Origin: Terriglobales bacterium
GTDB taxonomy: Bacteria > Acidobacteriota > Terriglobia > Terriglobales > Acidobacteriaceae
Length of the DNA stretch: 64,000 nt
Assembly: GCA_035487355.1 (NCBI GenBank)
Contig: DATHMF010000031.1
Coordinates: 1 to 64,000, forward strand
Direction: 5' to 3'
Part shown: piece after piece, positions 42,393-51,468 of the stretch
Layout of the letters: each line of letters starts with the position of its first letter
Position numbering within the stretch: position 1 is the first letter of the stretch
Notes under the pieces: generated by a model
Told to the model about the DNA's origin: nothing
The model's input: the letters and a program-made list of their open reading frames with translations, nothing else
The model's database searches: none
Position numbers and translations under genes: made by a program

Positions 42393-43314
42393 AGTCCGCA
42401 GTGTGAAGAAAAAATACAGCCGGGTCCAGGCGCTCAACGATTTTTCCCTGCAAGTGCCGCGCGGTGCCCTGTTTGGGCTGGTGGGGCCCAACGGGGCAGG
42501 GAAAAGCACGCTCCTCAAGATTTTGGCCACACTGATACGCCCGGATGCGGGCGCAGCCTTGATTGATGGGAAAGACGTTAGGCGCAACTCCCGTAGCGTG
42601 CGCACGATCGTAGGCTATCAGCCTGATATTCCCGGTTTATACCAACAAATGTCGGTGGAGCAATACCTGGAATTCTTTGCGGGGGCGTTTCATCTGCGCG
42701 GGGAGCAGAAAAAAGACGCTGTGCGCCGTGCTCTGGAGCATTCCGGTTTCGAGGACCGGCGTCATGACGAGGTAGAAGCGCTTTCTTTTGGCATGAAGCA
42801 GCGACTTCTGCTGGCCAAGACGCTTATCCATAATCCGCGCGTACTGCTGCTCGACGAACCGGCCACAGGCCTCGACCCGCTGGCGCGTATCCAATTGCGT
42901 GACCAGTTGCGGGCTTTGCAGCAAGGCGGTGTGACCATACTCATTTCTTCCCACATTCTGAGTGATCTTGAGGATATTTGCACCGACGTGGTGTTTATCG
43001 GCGCAGGGAAAAATATTTCCTTGCCTAACGGGGTGAGAAGAGAGGCGAACGCGGAGAGCGGCAGCTTATTGTGCGAGATGGAAATTTTGGGGGAGGCTTC
43101 TTCCGCTTCTCGCGCAGCAGAAACATTTGCCGGGGCCAAGGTCATGAGAAGCTCGGGAAAGGCATTGCAGGTGGAAATTTCCGGAGGCGAGGAACAGGCC
43201 GCCGCCTTGCTGCACCACCTGGTGACGGCAGGCATCGCCGTCACGCGCTTTACCAGCCGTGGACCGGGACTGGAAGAAGTATATAAGGATATTTTTGGAG
43301 GTCCGCACCCGTGA
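42385..43314 (+). CDS. ABC transporter ATP-binding protein (ABC-2 type)
   Basis: 309 residues from ATG 42385. Walker A GPNGAGKST, Q-loop in VGYQPDIPGLYQQM, ABC signature region EALSFGMKQRLLLAKTLIHNP (signature LSFGM in place of LSGGQ), Walker B VLLLDEPATGLDPLAR, and the switch H in ISSHILSD are all visible. The protein belongs to the drug/antibiotic or NatA-like export group of ATPases. It overlaps its neighbours on both sides (8 bp and 4 bp). Substrate unknown. Confidence 0.93.
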   Translation: MIEVRSVKKKYSRVQALNDFSLQVPRGALFGLVGPNGAGKSTLLKILATLIRPDAGAALIDGKDVRRNSRSVRTIVGYQPDIPGLYQQMSVEQYLEFFAGAFHLRGEQKKDAVRRALEHSGFEDRRHDEVEALSFGMKQRLLLAKTLIHNPRVLLLDEPATGLDPLARIQLRDQLRALQQGGVTILISSHILSDLEDICTDVVFIGAGKNISLPNGVRREANAESGSLLCEMEILGEASSASRAAETFAGAKVMRSSGKALQVEISGGEEQAAALLHHLVTAGIAVTRFTSRGPGLEEVYKDIFGGPHP

Positions 43315-44114
43315 ATCCGATGATCTGGAAAGAGCTGCAGCAACGAATGCGTGAGCGCAGGGCTTGGCTGCTGCCGACGATTTATCTCCTGGTCTTAGGC
43401 GCAATCGTTACGTTTGTGTACTACACGACGGTTGTGGAGGAAAGCAGGTATTCTCAGCACGAATTGCGGGGAGCCGAGATCGGCGTCGCGATTTTCTTTG
43501 GTACGGTCTACGCGCAACTCGGCCTGCTGCTTTTGATTGCTCCGGCGTTAAGCGCGGGGAGCATTACCATCGAAAAAGAGCAGCGTACACTCTCAGGCTT
43601 GCTGACTTCGCTGCTGACCTTGCTGGAAATCTGGTGGGGGAAATTTGTCGCCTCGCTCCTGCTGATGGTTTTGCTGCTGGTTGTTTCACTTCCCGTATTG
43701 AGCCTCGGTCTCGCCATGGGAGGATTTGGCGTTCGCGAGATGACCATGGCTACGATAACGACACTGATCATTGTTGCCAGTATGAATGCCGTCGGATTGT
43801 ATTGCTCCTCCCTCTTCCAGCGCAGCATTTATGCCACTACCGTCAGCTATGCCGTTACGATTGCCCTGGTGGTACTCACTGCTGTCGCCGCTGCCATGTG
43901 GCAATCGAGCCACAGAGGTTTGGGACAAGATGAGTTTGCTCATTTCAAAGTATGGTTGTATCCCAACCCCTTCTTCTTTTTGACACTGGCTTTTGCTCCG
44001 CAATCAAAATTGTTTCCTGATTGGTATATTTCCGCCGGGATTTTCGTATTGATCGGAGTATTGGTAGGCGCGCTTACCCTGCTTCAGCTTCGCCGCGCCG
44101 GCGAAAAAGTGTAA
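43311..44114 (+). CDS. ABC-2 type transporter permease
   Basis: 267 residues with six membrane segments: about 18-38, 57-80, 98-120, 135-155, 168-190, 232-252. N-terminal MIWKELQQRMRERRAW is the cytoplasmic helix typical of ABC-2 permeases, and the chain has SAGSITIEKEQRTLSGLLTS, the usual signature after the second segment. GTG start overlapping the ATPase stop by 4 bp. It forms the pore for the ATPase upstream. Confidence 0.9.
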   Translation: MNPMIWKELQQRMRERRAWLLPTIYLLVLGAIVTFVYYTTVVEESRYSQHELRGAEIGVAIFFGTVYAQLGLLLLIAPALSAGSITIEKEQRTLSGLLTSLLTLLEIWWGKFVASLLLMVLLLVVSLPVLSLGLAMGGFGVREMTMATITTLIIVASMNAVGLYCSSLFQRSIYATTVSYAVTIALVVLTAVAAAMWQSSHRGLGQDEFAHFKVWLYPNPFFFLTLAFAPQSKLFPDWYISAGIFVLIGVLVGALTLLQLRRAGEKV

Positions 44115-44291
44115 AGCAAGATGTGTACCGGCAAGGTTCTAGCTTCGGTTGTGATGTTTTCAACCGCTCTATGCTGCGAGAAAATGCCTGTGAAACCATT
44201 GCGGCTGGCTGATAAGATTACGAAAGTAGCTGGAAAAAGGGCCAGCGACTAAAGTCATCTACTGAGGCCTTCCTCCCCCTTTTATATTCAC

Positions 44292-45659
44292 ATGTTGAAG
44301 CCCAAATCCAGGAAGCAGACTGTCGGAAACAAGGAACCAATGAAAGGCCAGCGCGTCAATTCTCGGGTCCGTACCGAAGACCGGCGTGCGCCCTTCAGAA
44401 AACTCCCGCTGGTCCTGTACCGGCTTGCCATGCCGGGTGGGGTATTGCTGCTGATCACGGGAGTGCTGGTGCACATGGGATACCTCGCGGGCGCTGAAAC
44501 TCCCTTCGTGCGTTTTTATACTTATTTCGTCTTCGGGATAGGCCTGCTGCTGAGCGCGTTCTTCAAGCGCAGCCGCCTGTTTTTTGCCATGCTCGTGGTG
44601 GTGCTGGCGGAGCGCACACTGACCTGGTTCGCTCCGGGATTTTTGTCGGCCAAGGAGAGCAAGACAGCAATTGAGGCCATCGCCTTGTTGCTGCCCATCA
44701 ATCTGCTGGCGCTGGCCTTCGTGCGCGACCGCGGAATTATTTCGCGCGCGGGAAAACAACGAATCGCGGTGGTCGCGTTGCAGATCGTTGCCGTCGCGAT
44801 TCTCTGCAAGCCGGCGCAAGCCTACGCCGCCACCCTGCTGGATCCTAACTTTGTAGACAAGCGCTTTCTGGAATGGAGTAATATTCCTCAACCTGCGTTG
44901 CTGGCGTTTATCGTGGCGGGTGTGGGCATGATCATTTCGCTGATTCGCCGCTATCAACCGGTGGAAAGCAGTCTCTTCTGGGCCCTGGTGGCGGCCTTCG
45001 TGGCATTGCAAACGGGAACGAACCATCTTGCCGGCCTCTATTTTGCTACCGGGGGGCTGATCCTCATCATTGCAGTGCTTGAGACCTCGTATGCAATGGC
45101 CTACCATGATGAACTTACCCAGTTGCCCAGCCGCCGGTCCCTGAATGAAACCCTGCTCAAGCTTGGCGACTCCTACGTCATCGGGATGCTGGACGTAGAT
45201 CACTTCAAGAAATTCAACGACAGTTACGGCCACGAGGCGGGCGACCAGGCACTACGCATGGTTGCCTCCAAGCTGGCACGCATTGCCGGTGGCGGCAAGG
45301 CATTCCGTTACGGTGGAGAGGAATTCACCGTGGTTTTTCCCGACAAATCCCTGGGAGAGGCCTTCACCTATTTGGACACGATGAGAAAGATAATTGAGCA
45401 ATCTCTTTTTACCGTTCGTGGAAAGGACCGGCGCAGGCAGGGGAAGGACGGTAAAACCACTCAAACCGGGCCCCGGGAAGTTGAAGTCAGCGTGACTGTA
45501 AGCATCGGCGTTGCCGCGCGCGATGAGGAAAGAACTACACCCGAGCAAGTGATCCGCTTTGCCGATAAGGCGCTCTACAAGGCCAAAGCCAAAGGCCGCA
45601 ACCGCACGGTTGCCGCCAAACCTGCCAACGAAGAGATGCGCATCGTAAGCATCCTGTAA
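44292..45659 (+). CDS. Membrane-bound diguanylate cyclase (GGDEF domain)
   Basis: 455 residues. About eight membrane segments span residues 35-275 (a MASE-like sensor, family not assigned). A GGDEF domain occupies about 285-440: DELTQLPSRRSLNETL, MLDVDHFKKFNDSYGHEAGDQALR, and the active-site GGEEF (341-345) in FRYGGEEFTVVF. An RxxD inhibitory site is not obvious. It should make c-di-GMP in response to a membrane or extracellular signal. An insertion rich in Lys/Arg/Gly (GKDRRRQGKDGKTTQ) sits before VTVSIGVA. ATG 44340 is a possible alternative start. Confidence 0.9.
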   Translation: MLKPKSRKQTVGNKEPMKGQRVNSRVRTEDRRAPFRKLPLVLYRLAMPGGVLLLITGVLVHMGYLAGAETPFVRFYTYFVFGIGLLLSAFFKRSRLFFAMLVVVLAERTLTWFAPGFLSAKESKTAIEAIALLLPINLLALAFVRDRGIISRAGKQRIAVVALQIVAVAILCKPAQAYAATLLDPNFVDKRFLEWSNIPQPALLAFIVAGVGMIISLIRRYQPVESSLFWALVAAFVALQTGTNHLAGLYFATGGLILIIAVLETSYAMAYHDELTQLPSRRSLNETLLKLGDSYVIGMLDVDHFKKFNDSYGHEAGDQALRMVASKLARIAGGGKAFRYGGEEFTVVFPDKSLGEAFTYLDTMRKIIEQSLFTVRGKDRRRQGKDGKTTQTGPREVEVSVTVSIGVAARDEERTTPEQVIRFADKALYKAKAKGRNRTVAAKPANEEMRIVSIL

Positions 45660-45700
45660 GCAGTTTTATCGGATGAATCAATCCCTACCTTTGCTAGAAT

Positions 45701-47734
45701 TTGACTGTGGTACCTCTCCTCACTGAACGCAGGATTGAAAAGCGTCCTGACCGGGTGACTTTGCAAGGTCGCATACTTTTTCTTACCGAAGATCCCGAAC
45801 TGATCAAAAAGCAACTCGCCGGCTGGGACCTGCCCTGGGACACACAAAATCCCGGTAAAAATCCCAAGCTGCGCGACGATATTTCCACCGACGAGATCAC
45901 GCCTGCGCACTACTGTTTTTACTTTGACCAGACGCTGGGAGAAATTCCCTATTTGGGATTGAAGTGTGGCGGAGAGGTTCCCATCGGCCGCGGAGATATC
46001 AAGCGCGGCGGATTTGTGGCCTCGGTGAGCGGCAAGCGGCGGGGCAAAGGCTCCAGCCGCGAGCAGTCGCCGTATGCCGAGATGTGCGCGGGCATACAGC
46101 TCGTGATTGCGGAAAATATTGAGCGCATCTACAAGCAGAATTGCCAAAATCTGGGCGTGCTGACTTCGATCAATTTCTTCCTGATTGATAAAATCCGCGC
46201 CGGCACCGAGATCCTGTTGAGCGAATTTACCCGTGGCGAAGATGAGATTACGCGCCAAGTCATTGAGTATGGTGGCCTGTTTCCCTTCAACGTGGCCCGC
46301 ATGCAGAAGAAGGTTTTTCTGCCGCCGATTACGACCAACAAGCGAGCGATGACGCTGGCAGAAAAGATATTTGCCCGCCACATGATCGCCGAAAACGGCG
46401 AAGCCGGTGTGCCTTCTGTGAAGCCCGGCGATACTGGATTTGCCCGCACCGATCTGCGCTTTAGCCATGAGTATGTGACTCCAATGGCGGCGATCTTCTA
46501 CGAGCAGTGTGTAGGAAAAGATGTTCCCGTGAACGATGCTGCATCAGTCATCTTCTTCCGCGACCATCTCACGTTTCTCGATGAGGTCATCTCAGAAGAA
46601 AAAAAGAAAATGGGACTGCTCGACCTCGCAACCCAGCTCAAATTGAAGCAGATGGAGTTTGCCAAATCGCAGGGCATCAAGCTGCACGGCGAGCTGAAAG
46701 ACCGCAAAGGTTCTGAAGGCATTTGCCACTCCGTGATCGCCGAAAGTTATGCTTTACCGGGGCAATTGAACGTGGGCTCGGACTCGCACACTCCCCACGT
46801 CGGTGCTGTAGGATGCGTGGCCTTCGGCATCGGCACCACTGACGTTTTTAATTCCTGGATTACGAAGGACGTTCGCGTGAAAGTGCCGGAGTCGGTGAAA
46901 GTTGTGATCCGCGGAAAGCGGCATCCGAATGTGACGGCCAAGGATTACATTCTGGCTTTGCTGGCGATGGATTACATCCGCAGCGGCAAAGCCCTGGCCA
47001 AAGTCATGGAGTACTCCGGCGAGGCCATCGAGGCTCTGGGCGTGGATGAGCGCGCCACCATGACCAACATGGCGGCCGAGATCGGCGGGTTCACCGGCAT
47101 CGTAGCTCCCGACGCGAAGGTCGCGGATTTTCTTGCCGAGCGCCGAGGCCTCGAACGCTCGCGCGTAAACGCGATGATGGAAGGTCTGTACAGCGATCCT
47201 GGCGCCGAATATGCCCACGTGATTGAGCTGAACGCGGATGAAATCTATCCCATGGTGGCGACGCCGGGCGATCCGGGAAACGGCAAATTTATCCGCGATC
47301 TGCATACGCCGGTCCCCGTGGAAATTGCCTATGGCGGCACCTGCACCGCCGGCAAGAACGAAGACATGGATATGTACGCCATGGTTTTGCGCGACGCGCT
47401 ACAGCAGGGCAGGCGCGTGGCTGACTCCTGCAAGTTTTATATCCAGTTCGGTTCGCAAGAGACGCGGGAATACTGCGTGCGTAAGGGCTACCTTGAAATT
47501 TTTAACCAAGCCGGCGCCATCGTCATTGAGCCCAGTTGTGGCGCCTGCATCAATGCCGGGCCCGGGGTTTCAACGCGTCCGGAGCAGGTGGTCATCAGCG
47601 CGCAGAACCGCAACTTCCCGGGCCGCAGCGGTCCGGGGCAGATGTATCTGGCCAGTCCTCTGACCGTGGCGGCCAGTGCCGTGGCCGGATATATTGTGGA
47701 ATATCAACCGGCCCAGCAACTGCAAGCAGCATAA
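45701..47734 (+). CDS. Aconitase-family hydratase with swivel domain first
   Basis: 677 residues (start uncertain: TTG 45701 or GTG 45707). The N-terminal ~220 residues form the aconitase swivel domain (DDISTDEITPAHY; GGFVASVSGKRRGKGSSREQ), the rest the [4Fe-4S] domains: GSDSHTPHVGAVG, GGTCTAGKNED with C548, and SCGACINAGPG with C613 and C616. The order swivel-then-core is that of AcnB, but the AcnB HEAT-like N-terminal domain is absent and length is below the ~860 of AcnB. All three cluster cysteines are present. Probably isomerises citrate or a related tricarboxylate; a 3-isopropylmalate-type activity is not excluded. Confidence 0.85.
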   Translation: MTVVPLLTERRIEKRPDRVTLQGRILFLTEDPELIKKQLAGWDLPWDTQNPGKNPKLRDDISTDEITPAHYCFYFDQTLGEIPYLGLKCGGEVPIGRGDIKRGGFVASVSGKRRGKGSSREQSPYAEMCAGIQLVIAENIERIYKQNCQNLGVLTSINFFLIDKIRAGTEILLSEFTRGEDEITRQVIEYGGLFPFNVARMQKKVFLPPITTNKRAMTLAEKIFARHMIAENGEAGVPSVKPGDTGFARTDLRFSHEYVTPMAAIFYEQCVGKDVPVNDAASVIFFRDHLTFLDEVISEEKKKMGLLDLATQLKLKQMEFAKSQGIKLHGELKDRKGSEGICHSVIAESYALPGQLNVGSDSHTPHVGAVGCVAFGIGTTDVFNSWITKDVRVKVPESVKVVIRGKRHPNVTAKDYILALLAMDYIRSGKALAKVMEYSGEAIEALGVDERATMTNMAAEIGGFTGIVAPDAKVADFLAERRGLERSRVNAMMEGLYSDPGAEYAHVIELNADEIYPMVATPGDPGNGKFIRDLHTPVPVEIAYGGTCTAGKNEDMDMYAMVLRDALQQGRRVADSCKFYIQFGSQETREYCVRKGYLEIFNQAGAIVIEPSCGACINAGPGVSTRPEQVVISAQNRNFPGRSGPGQMYLASPLTVAASAVAGYIVEYQPAQQLQAA

Positions 47735-47754
47735 GGCGGCGAATTTCCCAGGTT

Positions 47755-47775
47755 GGAAGCCGGGAGCCGGAAGCT
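47755..47775. repeat. Heptanucleotide array (GGRAGCY)
   Basis: GGAAGCC, GGGAGCC, GGAAGCT in register, 20 bp after the aconitase stop codon. Confidence 0.65.
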
Positions 47776-47920
47776 CCTGGTTGAATGTAAAAAGCCGCAG
47801 ATTCGGCTTACAAAAATGGCCGTTTGCTATTAATATTTGCAGCATTCCGGCCCGGACGGCTACAATAACGGGTTAAGCTTAGCGAAGTTATCCCTACAGC
47901 CATCGGAGAAGAGTGAATTT

Positions 47921-48181
47921 ATGGCATATGTGATTGCAGAACCGTGCATTGGAACCAAGGACGCGGCTTGCGTGGACGCTTGCCCGGTGGATTGCATCCA
48001 CCCCAAGAAGGATTCGCCCAAGTTCGCTGAAGAAAAGATGCTTTATATTGACCCCGTAGAGTGCATTGATTGCGGGGCGTGTGTGCCGGTGTGCCCGGTC
48101 TCGGCGATCTTCGCGGCCGACGATCTTCCCGAAAAGTGGAAAAATTACACCGAGATCAACGCCAAGTATTTCGGCCGGTAA
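47921..48181 (+). CDS. fdxA: Ferredoxin, seven-iron type (3Fe-4S/4Fe-4S)
   Basis: 86 residues from ATG 47921 (CGGAGAAGAG upstream); the longer frame is not needed. CIGTKDAACVDACPVDCI carries cysteines in a pattern where one is spaced out, suggesting a [3Fe-4S] cluster, followed by CIDCGACVPVCPVSAIF for a standard [4Fe-4S] cluster. The C-terminal WKNYTEINAKYFGR matches the bacterial 7Fe ferredoxin tail. Small soluble electron carrier, possibly for 2-oxoacid oxidoreductases. It is followed by a good hairpin terminator. Confidence 0.92.
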   Translation: MAYVIAEPCIGTKDAACVDACPVDCIHPKKDSPKFAEEKMLYIDPVECIDCGACVPVCPVSAIFAADDLPEKWKNYTEINAKYFGR

Positions 48182-48231
48182 AAGAAACATTTCTTACTTC
48201 ACGTGTTGGTTCGAAACTTTTTGTTTTAAAG

Positions 48232-48257
48232 ACGCGCAGCCCTGGGTTGCGCGTTTT
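48232..48257 (+). terminator. Rho-independent terminator after the ferredoxin gene
   Basis: Stem ACGCGCAGCC...GGTTGCGCGT (about 10 bp including one G-U, loop about 3 nt) followed by TTTT. It lies 50 bp downstream of the ferredoxin stop codon. The clearest intrinsic terminator in the window. Confidence 0.7.
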
Positions 48258-48320
48258 GCGTTGGGCGGCACAAATACACGCGTTGGCGTGTTGACCAAAA
48301 GCCGCTAGTAAAATCATTGA

Positions 48321-49100
48321 ATGGAAACGGAAGAGATCAAAGGACTTTTCGCGCGGACACTCTCTGGCGATTACGACGACGATGCTGCATGGGATGCGGT
48401 TCACGCGTTACGCCGGATTGGCAGCCGGGAAGTCTTCGATCGGGCGGCAGAGTGGTGTAAATCAGAAGATCCGCTTCAACGTGCCCGTGGAGCCGACGTG
48501 CTGGCGCAACTGGGCAGGAAGGCTGGTCACCCGGACAACAGCTTTCCAGAAGAATCCTATTCGGTTGTTTCGCGCATGCTGCGGCGGGAAAAACGTCAGC
48601 AGCCACTACGGGCTGCAATTGCCGCTCTAGGACACTTGGGAAATCCTTCGGCTGTTCCGTTGGTCATTGAGAACCAGTTCCATTTTCATCCGAGTGAGGA
48701 GGTCAGATTTTCGGTCGCATTTGCATTGGGGGCGTTTGCGAACGATCCGCCAGCTATCGCAGTATTGCTATTACTCATGGAAGACCCCGATGATGATGTG
48801 CGTGATTGGGCAACTTTCGGATTAGGCGTTCTAGGCGAATCGAATTGTGACGAGATTTGTGACTCTCTTTTTCGGCGGCTCAGCGATTCCAATGAAGATG
48901 TGCGCGAAGAGGCAATGGTAGGGCTCGGCAAACGAAAAGACGAGCGCGTTTTGCCTTCGCTCATTGTGGAACTGCAACAACCGAACGTAACGCGTCGGGT
49001 CATAGAAGCTGCGTACGAGATGCTGGACATGGAAGAGGATTGTAAGGATTGGAGTGGAGACGACTATGTTGCCGCTCTGCGAGAACGGTTTCCTCTCTGA
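48321..49100 (+). CDS. HEAT-repeat protein
   Basis: 259 residues, no signal peptide. At least five helical HEAT repeats are visible, such as HALRRIGSREVFDRAAEWCK, AAIAALGHLGNPSAVPLVIE, VRFSVAFALGAFANDPPAIA, VRDWATFGLGVLGESNCDEI and VREEAMVGLGKRKDERVLPS. Acidic overall. HEAT arrays are protein-binding scaffolds; some act in phycobilin-lyase-like or regulatory roles. No partner is suggested by neighbours (ferredoxin upstream, recO downstream by 48 bp). Confidence 0.8.
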   Translation: METEEIKGLFARTLSGDYDDDAAWDAVHALRRIGSREVFDRAAEWCKSEDPLQRARGADVLAQLGRKAGHPDNSFPEESYSVVSRMLRREKRQQPLRAAIAALGHLGNPSAVPLVIENQFHFHPSEEVRFSVAFALGAFANDPPAIAVLLLLMEDPDDDVRDWATFGLGVLGESNCDEICDSLFRRLSDSNEDVREEAMVGLGKRKDERVLPSLIVELQQPNVTRRVIEAAYEMLDMEEDCKDWSGDDYVAALRERFPL

Positions 49101-49148
49101 CTGCAACATCATCAAACTCATCTACAATCAGGGCTAGGACAGCCGTCT

Positions 49149-49886
49149 ATGTTGAAGCAGTCAGAGGCCATCGTATTACGCAGCTATCCCTTGCGCGAGG
49201 CTGACCTATTGGTCTCGTTCTTCACCCGCCAGGAGGGCAAGCTGCGCGGGGTGGCGCGCGCGGCAAAGAAATCGAAGAAGCGCTTTGGCGGATCGCTGGA
49301 GCCGCTGACCCGCGTGACCTTGTACTACGAAGACCGCACCGGACACGACCTCGCCCGCCTCGATAGTTGCGACGTTTTGGAATCACCCCTCGCCGAGGAG
49401 GTGGATTATCCCCGCGCGATTGGCCTGGCCCACGTGGCCGAGCTGCTGGAAGAGCTGCTCCCTGACCGCGAGCCCAACGATTCTATCTTCCGGCTGGCGG
49501 TTTCTGTGTTGCTCAATCTTCATGCCCATGCCGTGTGGATGCCGCTGACTTATTTCGATCTGTGGATGGTCCGGCTCATCGGCCTGCTTCCCGATTTGCG
49601 CTCTTGCATCACGTGCGGCACGACATTAAACGGGAATGCGGCATACTTTCATCCGCTGGCGGATGGTCTGGCTTGTGCTAAGGATAAGCGCCTGGCTTCA
49701 TTGGAGATGTCCTCGGAATCACGCGCCCTGGCGGCAGAGATCTTTCGCGCGCCCGTAGAAAGCTTCGCCGGCAGCGCCTGGCCGCGCTCCCGCGGCGCCG
49801 ACCTGCGCAAGTTTCTGGCCCAGTGCATCGAGCGCCACGTGGAAAAGAAGCTGGTGACGTTTTCAATGCTGGATAAAGTTGAGTGA
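49149..49886 (+). CDS. recO: DNA repair protein RecO
   Basis: 245 residues. N-terminal OB-fold with AIVLRSYPLREADLLVSFFTRQEGKLRGVARAAKKSKKRFGGSLEP, the standard RecO start. The C-terminal helical domain carries a zinc-knuckle region starting CITCGTTLNGNAAYFHPLADGLACAKDK (three cysteines visible). RecO loads RecA on SSB-coated single-stranded DNA with RecF and RecR. Upstream context is a HEAT protein, downstream the glyQS genes. ATG preceded by AGGAC. Confidence 0.95.
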   Translation: MLKQSEAIVLRSYPLREADLLVSFFTRQEGKLRGVARAAKKSKKRFGGSLEPLTRVTLYYEDRTGHDLARLDSCDVLESPLAEEVDYPRAIGLAHVAELLEELLPDREPNDSIFRLAVSVLLNLHAHAVWMPLTYFDLWMVRLIGLLPDLRSCITCGTTLNGNAAYFHPLADGLACAKDKRLASLEMSSESRALAAEIFRAPVESFAGSAWPRSRGADLRKFLAQCIERHVEKKLVTFSMLDKVE

Positions 49887-49931
49887 TGAGTCTGGTTACA
49901 CTTCCCGCTTTGCACACCTCTCATTTACACT

Positions 49932-49966
49932 GGCTAAGAGCTAAAAGCTAAGAGCCAAAAGCTAGT
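49932..49966. repeat. Heptanucleotide array (AGCTAAR)
   Basis: GGCTAAG, AGCTAAA, AGCTAAG, AGCCAAA, AGCTAGT: five 7-bp units ending 6 bp before the glyQ start. It begins 45 bp after the recO stop codon. Confidence 0.7.
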
Positions 49967-49972
49967 CCCCAA

Positions 49973-50980
49973 ATGCCAAGCGCTAATCGCAACCTGACAT
50001 TCCAAGAACTCATCCTGCGCCTGCAGAGCTTCTGGGCAGAGCGCGGATGCGTGCTGCAGCAGCCCTACGACGTCGAAGTCGGGGCTGGCACCATGGCGCC
50101 GGAGACGTTTCTTCGCGTGCTTGGCCCCAAGCCCTACAAGGTGGCCTATGTGCAGCCCTCGCGCCGTCCCGCCGATGGGCGCTACGGGGAGAACCCCAAC
50201 CGCCTTTACAAGCACAGCCAGTTGCAGGTGATCCTGAAGCCGCCGCCGGAGAATGTGCAGGAGCTTTACCTCGAATCGCTGGCCGCCATCGGTATTGACC
50301 TCAGCAAGCACGACATCAAGTTTGAAGAAGACAACTGGGAAGCGCCCACGCTGGGCGCCTGGGGCATCGGCTGGCAGGTGATGCTCGATGGGCTCGAGAT
50401 CACGCAGTTCACCTACTTCCAGCAGTGCGGCGGCGTGGACCTGGACCCGATCTGTGTCGAGCTGACCTACGGTCTGGAACGCATTGCAGCATTTTTGCAG
50501 GATGTCGACAGCATCTACGACATCGTTTGGGCGCGCGATCCGCTGACAGGAAAAGCTGTGACCTACGGTGATGTTCGTCTGCCGGAGGAATTGCAGCTTT
50601 CGGTTTACAACTTCGAAGCTGCTGATGTGGAAAAGACCTGGGAGCATCTGAAGTTGTACGAATCTGAATGCATGGAACTGCTCAACAGATTCCAAGACGA
50701 ATACACTGGAACAGCATTGCCCACAACTATAGAACCCATGGAAAAAGATGCGCGGGTACGGATTATCAAGCGCTTTCCGCTATTGGGAGCTTTTGATTTG
50801 TGCCTGAAGTGCTCACACCTGTTCAATATTCTGGATTCACGGGGCGCGATTTCTGTGACTGAGCGCGTGGGTGTGATTGCGCGAATTCGGAATTTGGCCG
50901 TGGGATTGGCGAAAGCTTACTTGGCTCAGCAGGCGGCGGCAGAGGCAAGCGCGCCGGCTCCCGTGGAGACGCCGGCATGA
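49973..50980 (+). CDS. glyQ: Glycyl-tRNA synthetase alpha subunit
   Basis: 335 residues. Class II synthetase catalytic chain of the alpha2-beta2 enzyme. Unmistakable sequence near the N-terminus: [20 protein letters not shown], then [20 protein letters not shown] and [25 protein letters not shown]. Charges tRNA-Gly with the beta subunit encoded two genes downstream. A short Ala/Pro-rich tail extends the C-terminus. Overlaps the inserted membrane-protein gene (ATGA). Confidence 0.97.
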   Translation: MPSANRNLTFQELILRLQSFWAERGCVLQQPYDVEVGAGTMAPETFLRVLGPKPYKVAYVQPSRRPADGRYGENPNRLYKHSQLQVILKPPPENVQELYLESLAAIGIDLSKHDIKFEEDNWEAPTLGAWGIGWQVMLDGLEITQFTYFQQCGGVDLDPICVELTYGLERIAAFLQDVDSIYDIVWARDPLTGKAVTYGDVRLPEELQLSVYNFEAADVEKTWEHLKLYESECMELLNRFQDEYTGTALPTTIEPMEKDARVRIIKRFPLLGAFDLCLKCSHLFNILDSRGAISVTERVGVIARIRNLAVGLAKAYLAQQAAAEASAPAPVETPA

Positions 50981-51468
50981 ACTCGCCTCTTCTTCCGACG
51001 AGGACCGGCCAGCGGTTGCTGACGATTGTGGGTTGGTGGAATATCGCCTTTGCTGTGCTGCACGTCGTCATTATCTTTGCCGGGGGAAGCGGCTATCGCT
51101 ACTTCGGCGCTGGCGAGAAGATGGCCCTCGCGGCTGAAACCGGCGATCCCAAGCCGACCATCATTACCACAGGATTGACCGCTATGTTCTTTCTGTTCGG
51201 AATCTACGTGCTTTCGGCAGCAGGGCAATTCCGCCGCTTGCCGCTGGCGAGATGGGCCGTGCTTGGCATTGGTGTCCTCTATTTATTGCGCGGAATCCTG
51301 GTAGGACCGCAAGCCCGGTGGGCGATCCAGCATCCAGATCAGGTGCCGCTGCGCTTCGTGCTGTTCTCCGCAGTCGCGCTGCTTCTTGGTGTAATGTGCG
51401 TCTACGGTGTGATGTTGCGGTGGAAAGAACTGGACGCAACTCCAGCAAAGGCGGAACAACATGCCTGA
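50977..51468 (+). CDS. Four-helix membrane protein between glyQ and glyS, unknown
   Basis: 163 residues with membrane segments at about 13-35 ([23 protein letters not shown]), 65-85, 90-110 and 120-145. ATG overlaps the glyQ stop by 4 bp and the 3' end overlaps glyS by 8 bp, so it is embedded in the same translational unit. No recognisable domain. Sequence [29 protein letters not shown] suggests a DoxX/YkgB-like small membrane protein, but I am not sure. Its placement inside a glycyl-tRNA synthetase operon is unusual. Confidence 0.7.
   Translation: MNSPLLPTRTGQRLLTIVGWWNIAFAVLHVVIIFAGGSGYRYFGAGEKMALAAETGDPKPTIITTGLTAMFFLFGIYVLSAAGQFRRLPLARWAVLGIGVLYLLRGILVGPQARWAIQHPDQVPLRFVLFSAVALLLGVMCVYGVMLRWKELDATPAKAEQHA

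Noticed and set aside
44115..44291. c-di-GMP riboswitch upstream of the GGDEF gene
   Set aside because: I could not fit the conserved GEMM stems or sequence; only ordinary spacer seen.
44259..45233. 324-residue minus-strand frame under the GGDEF gene
   Set aside because: Antisense shadow with low-complexity Gln/His-rich translation.
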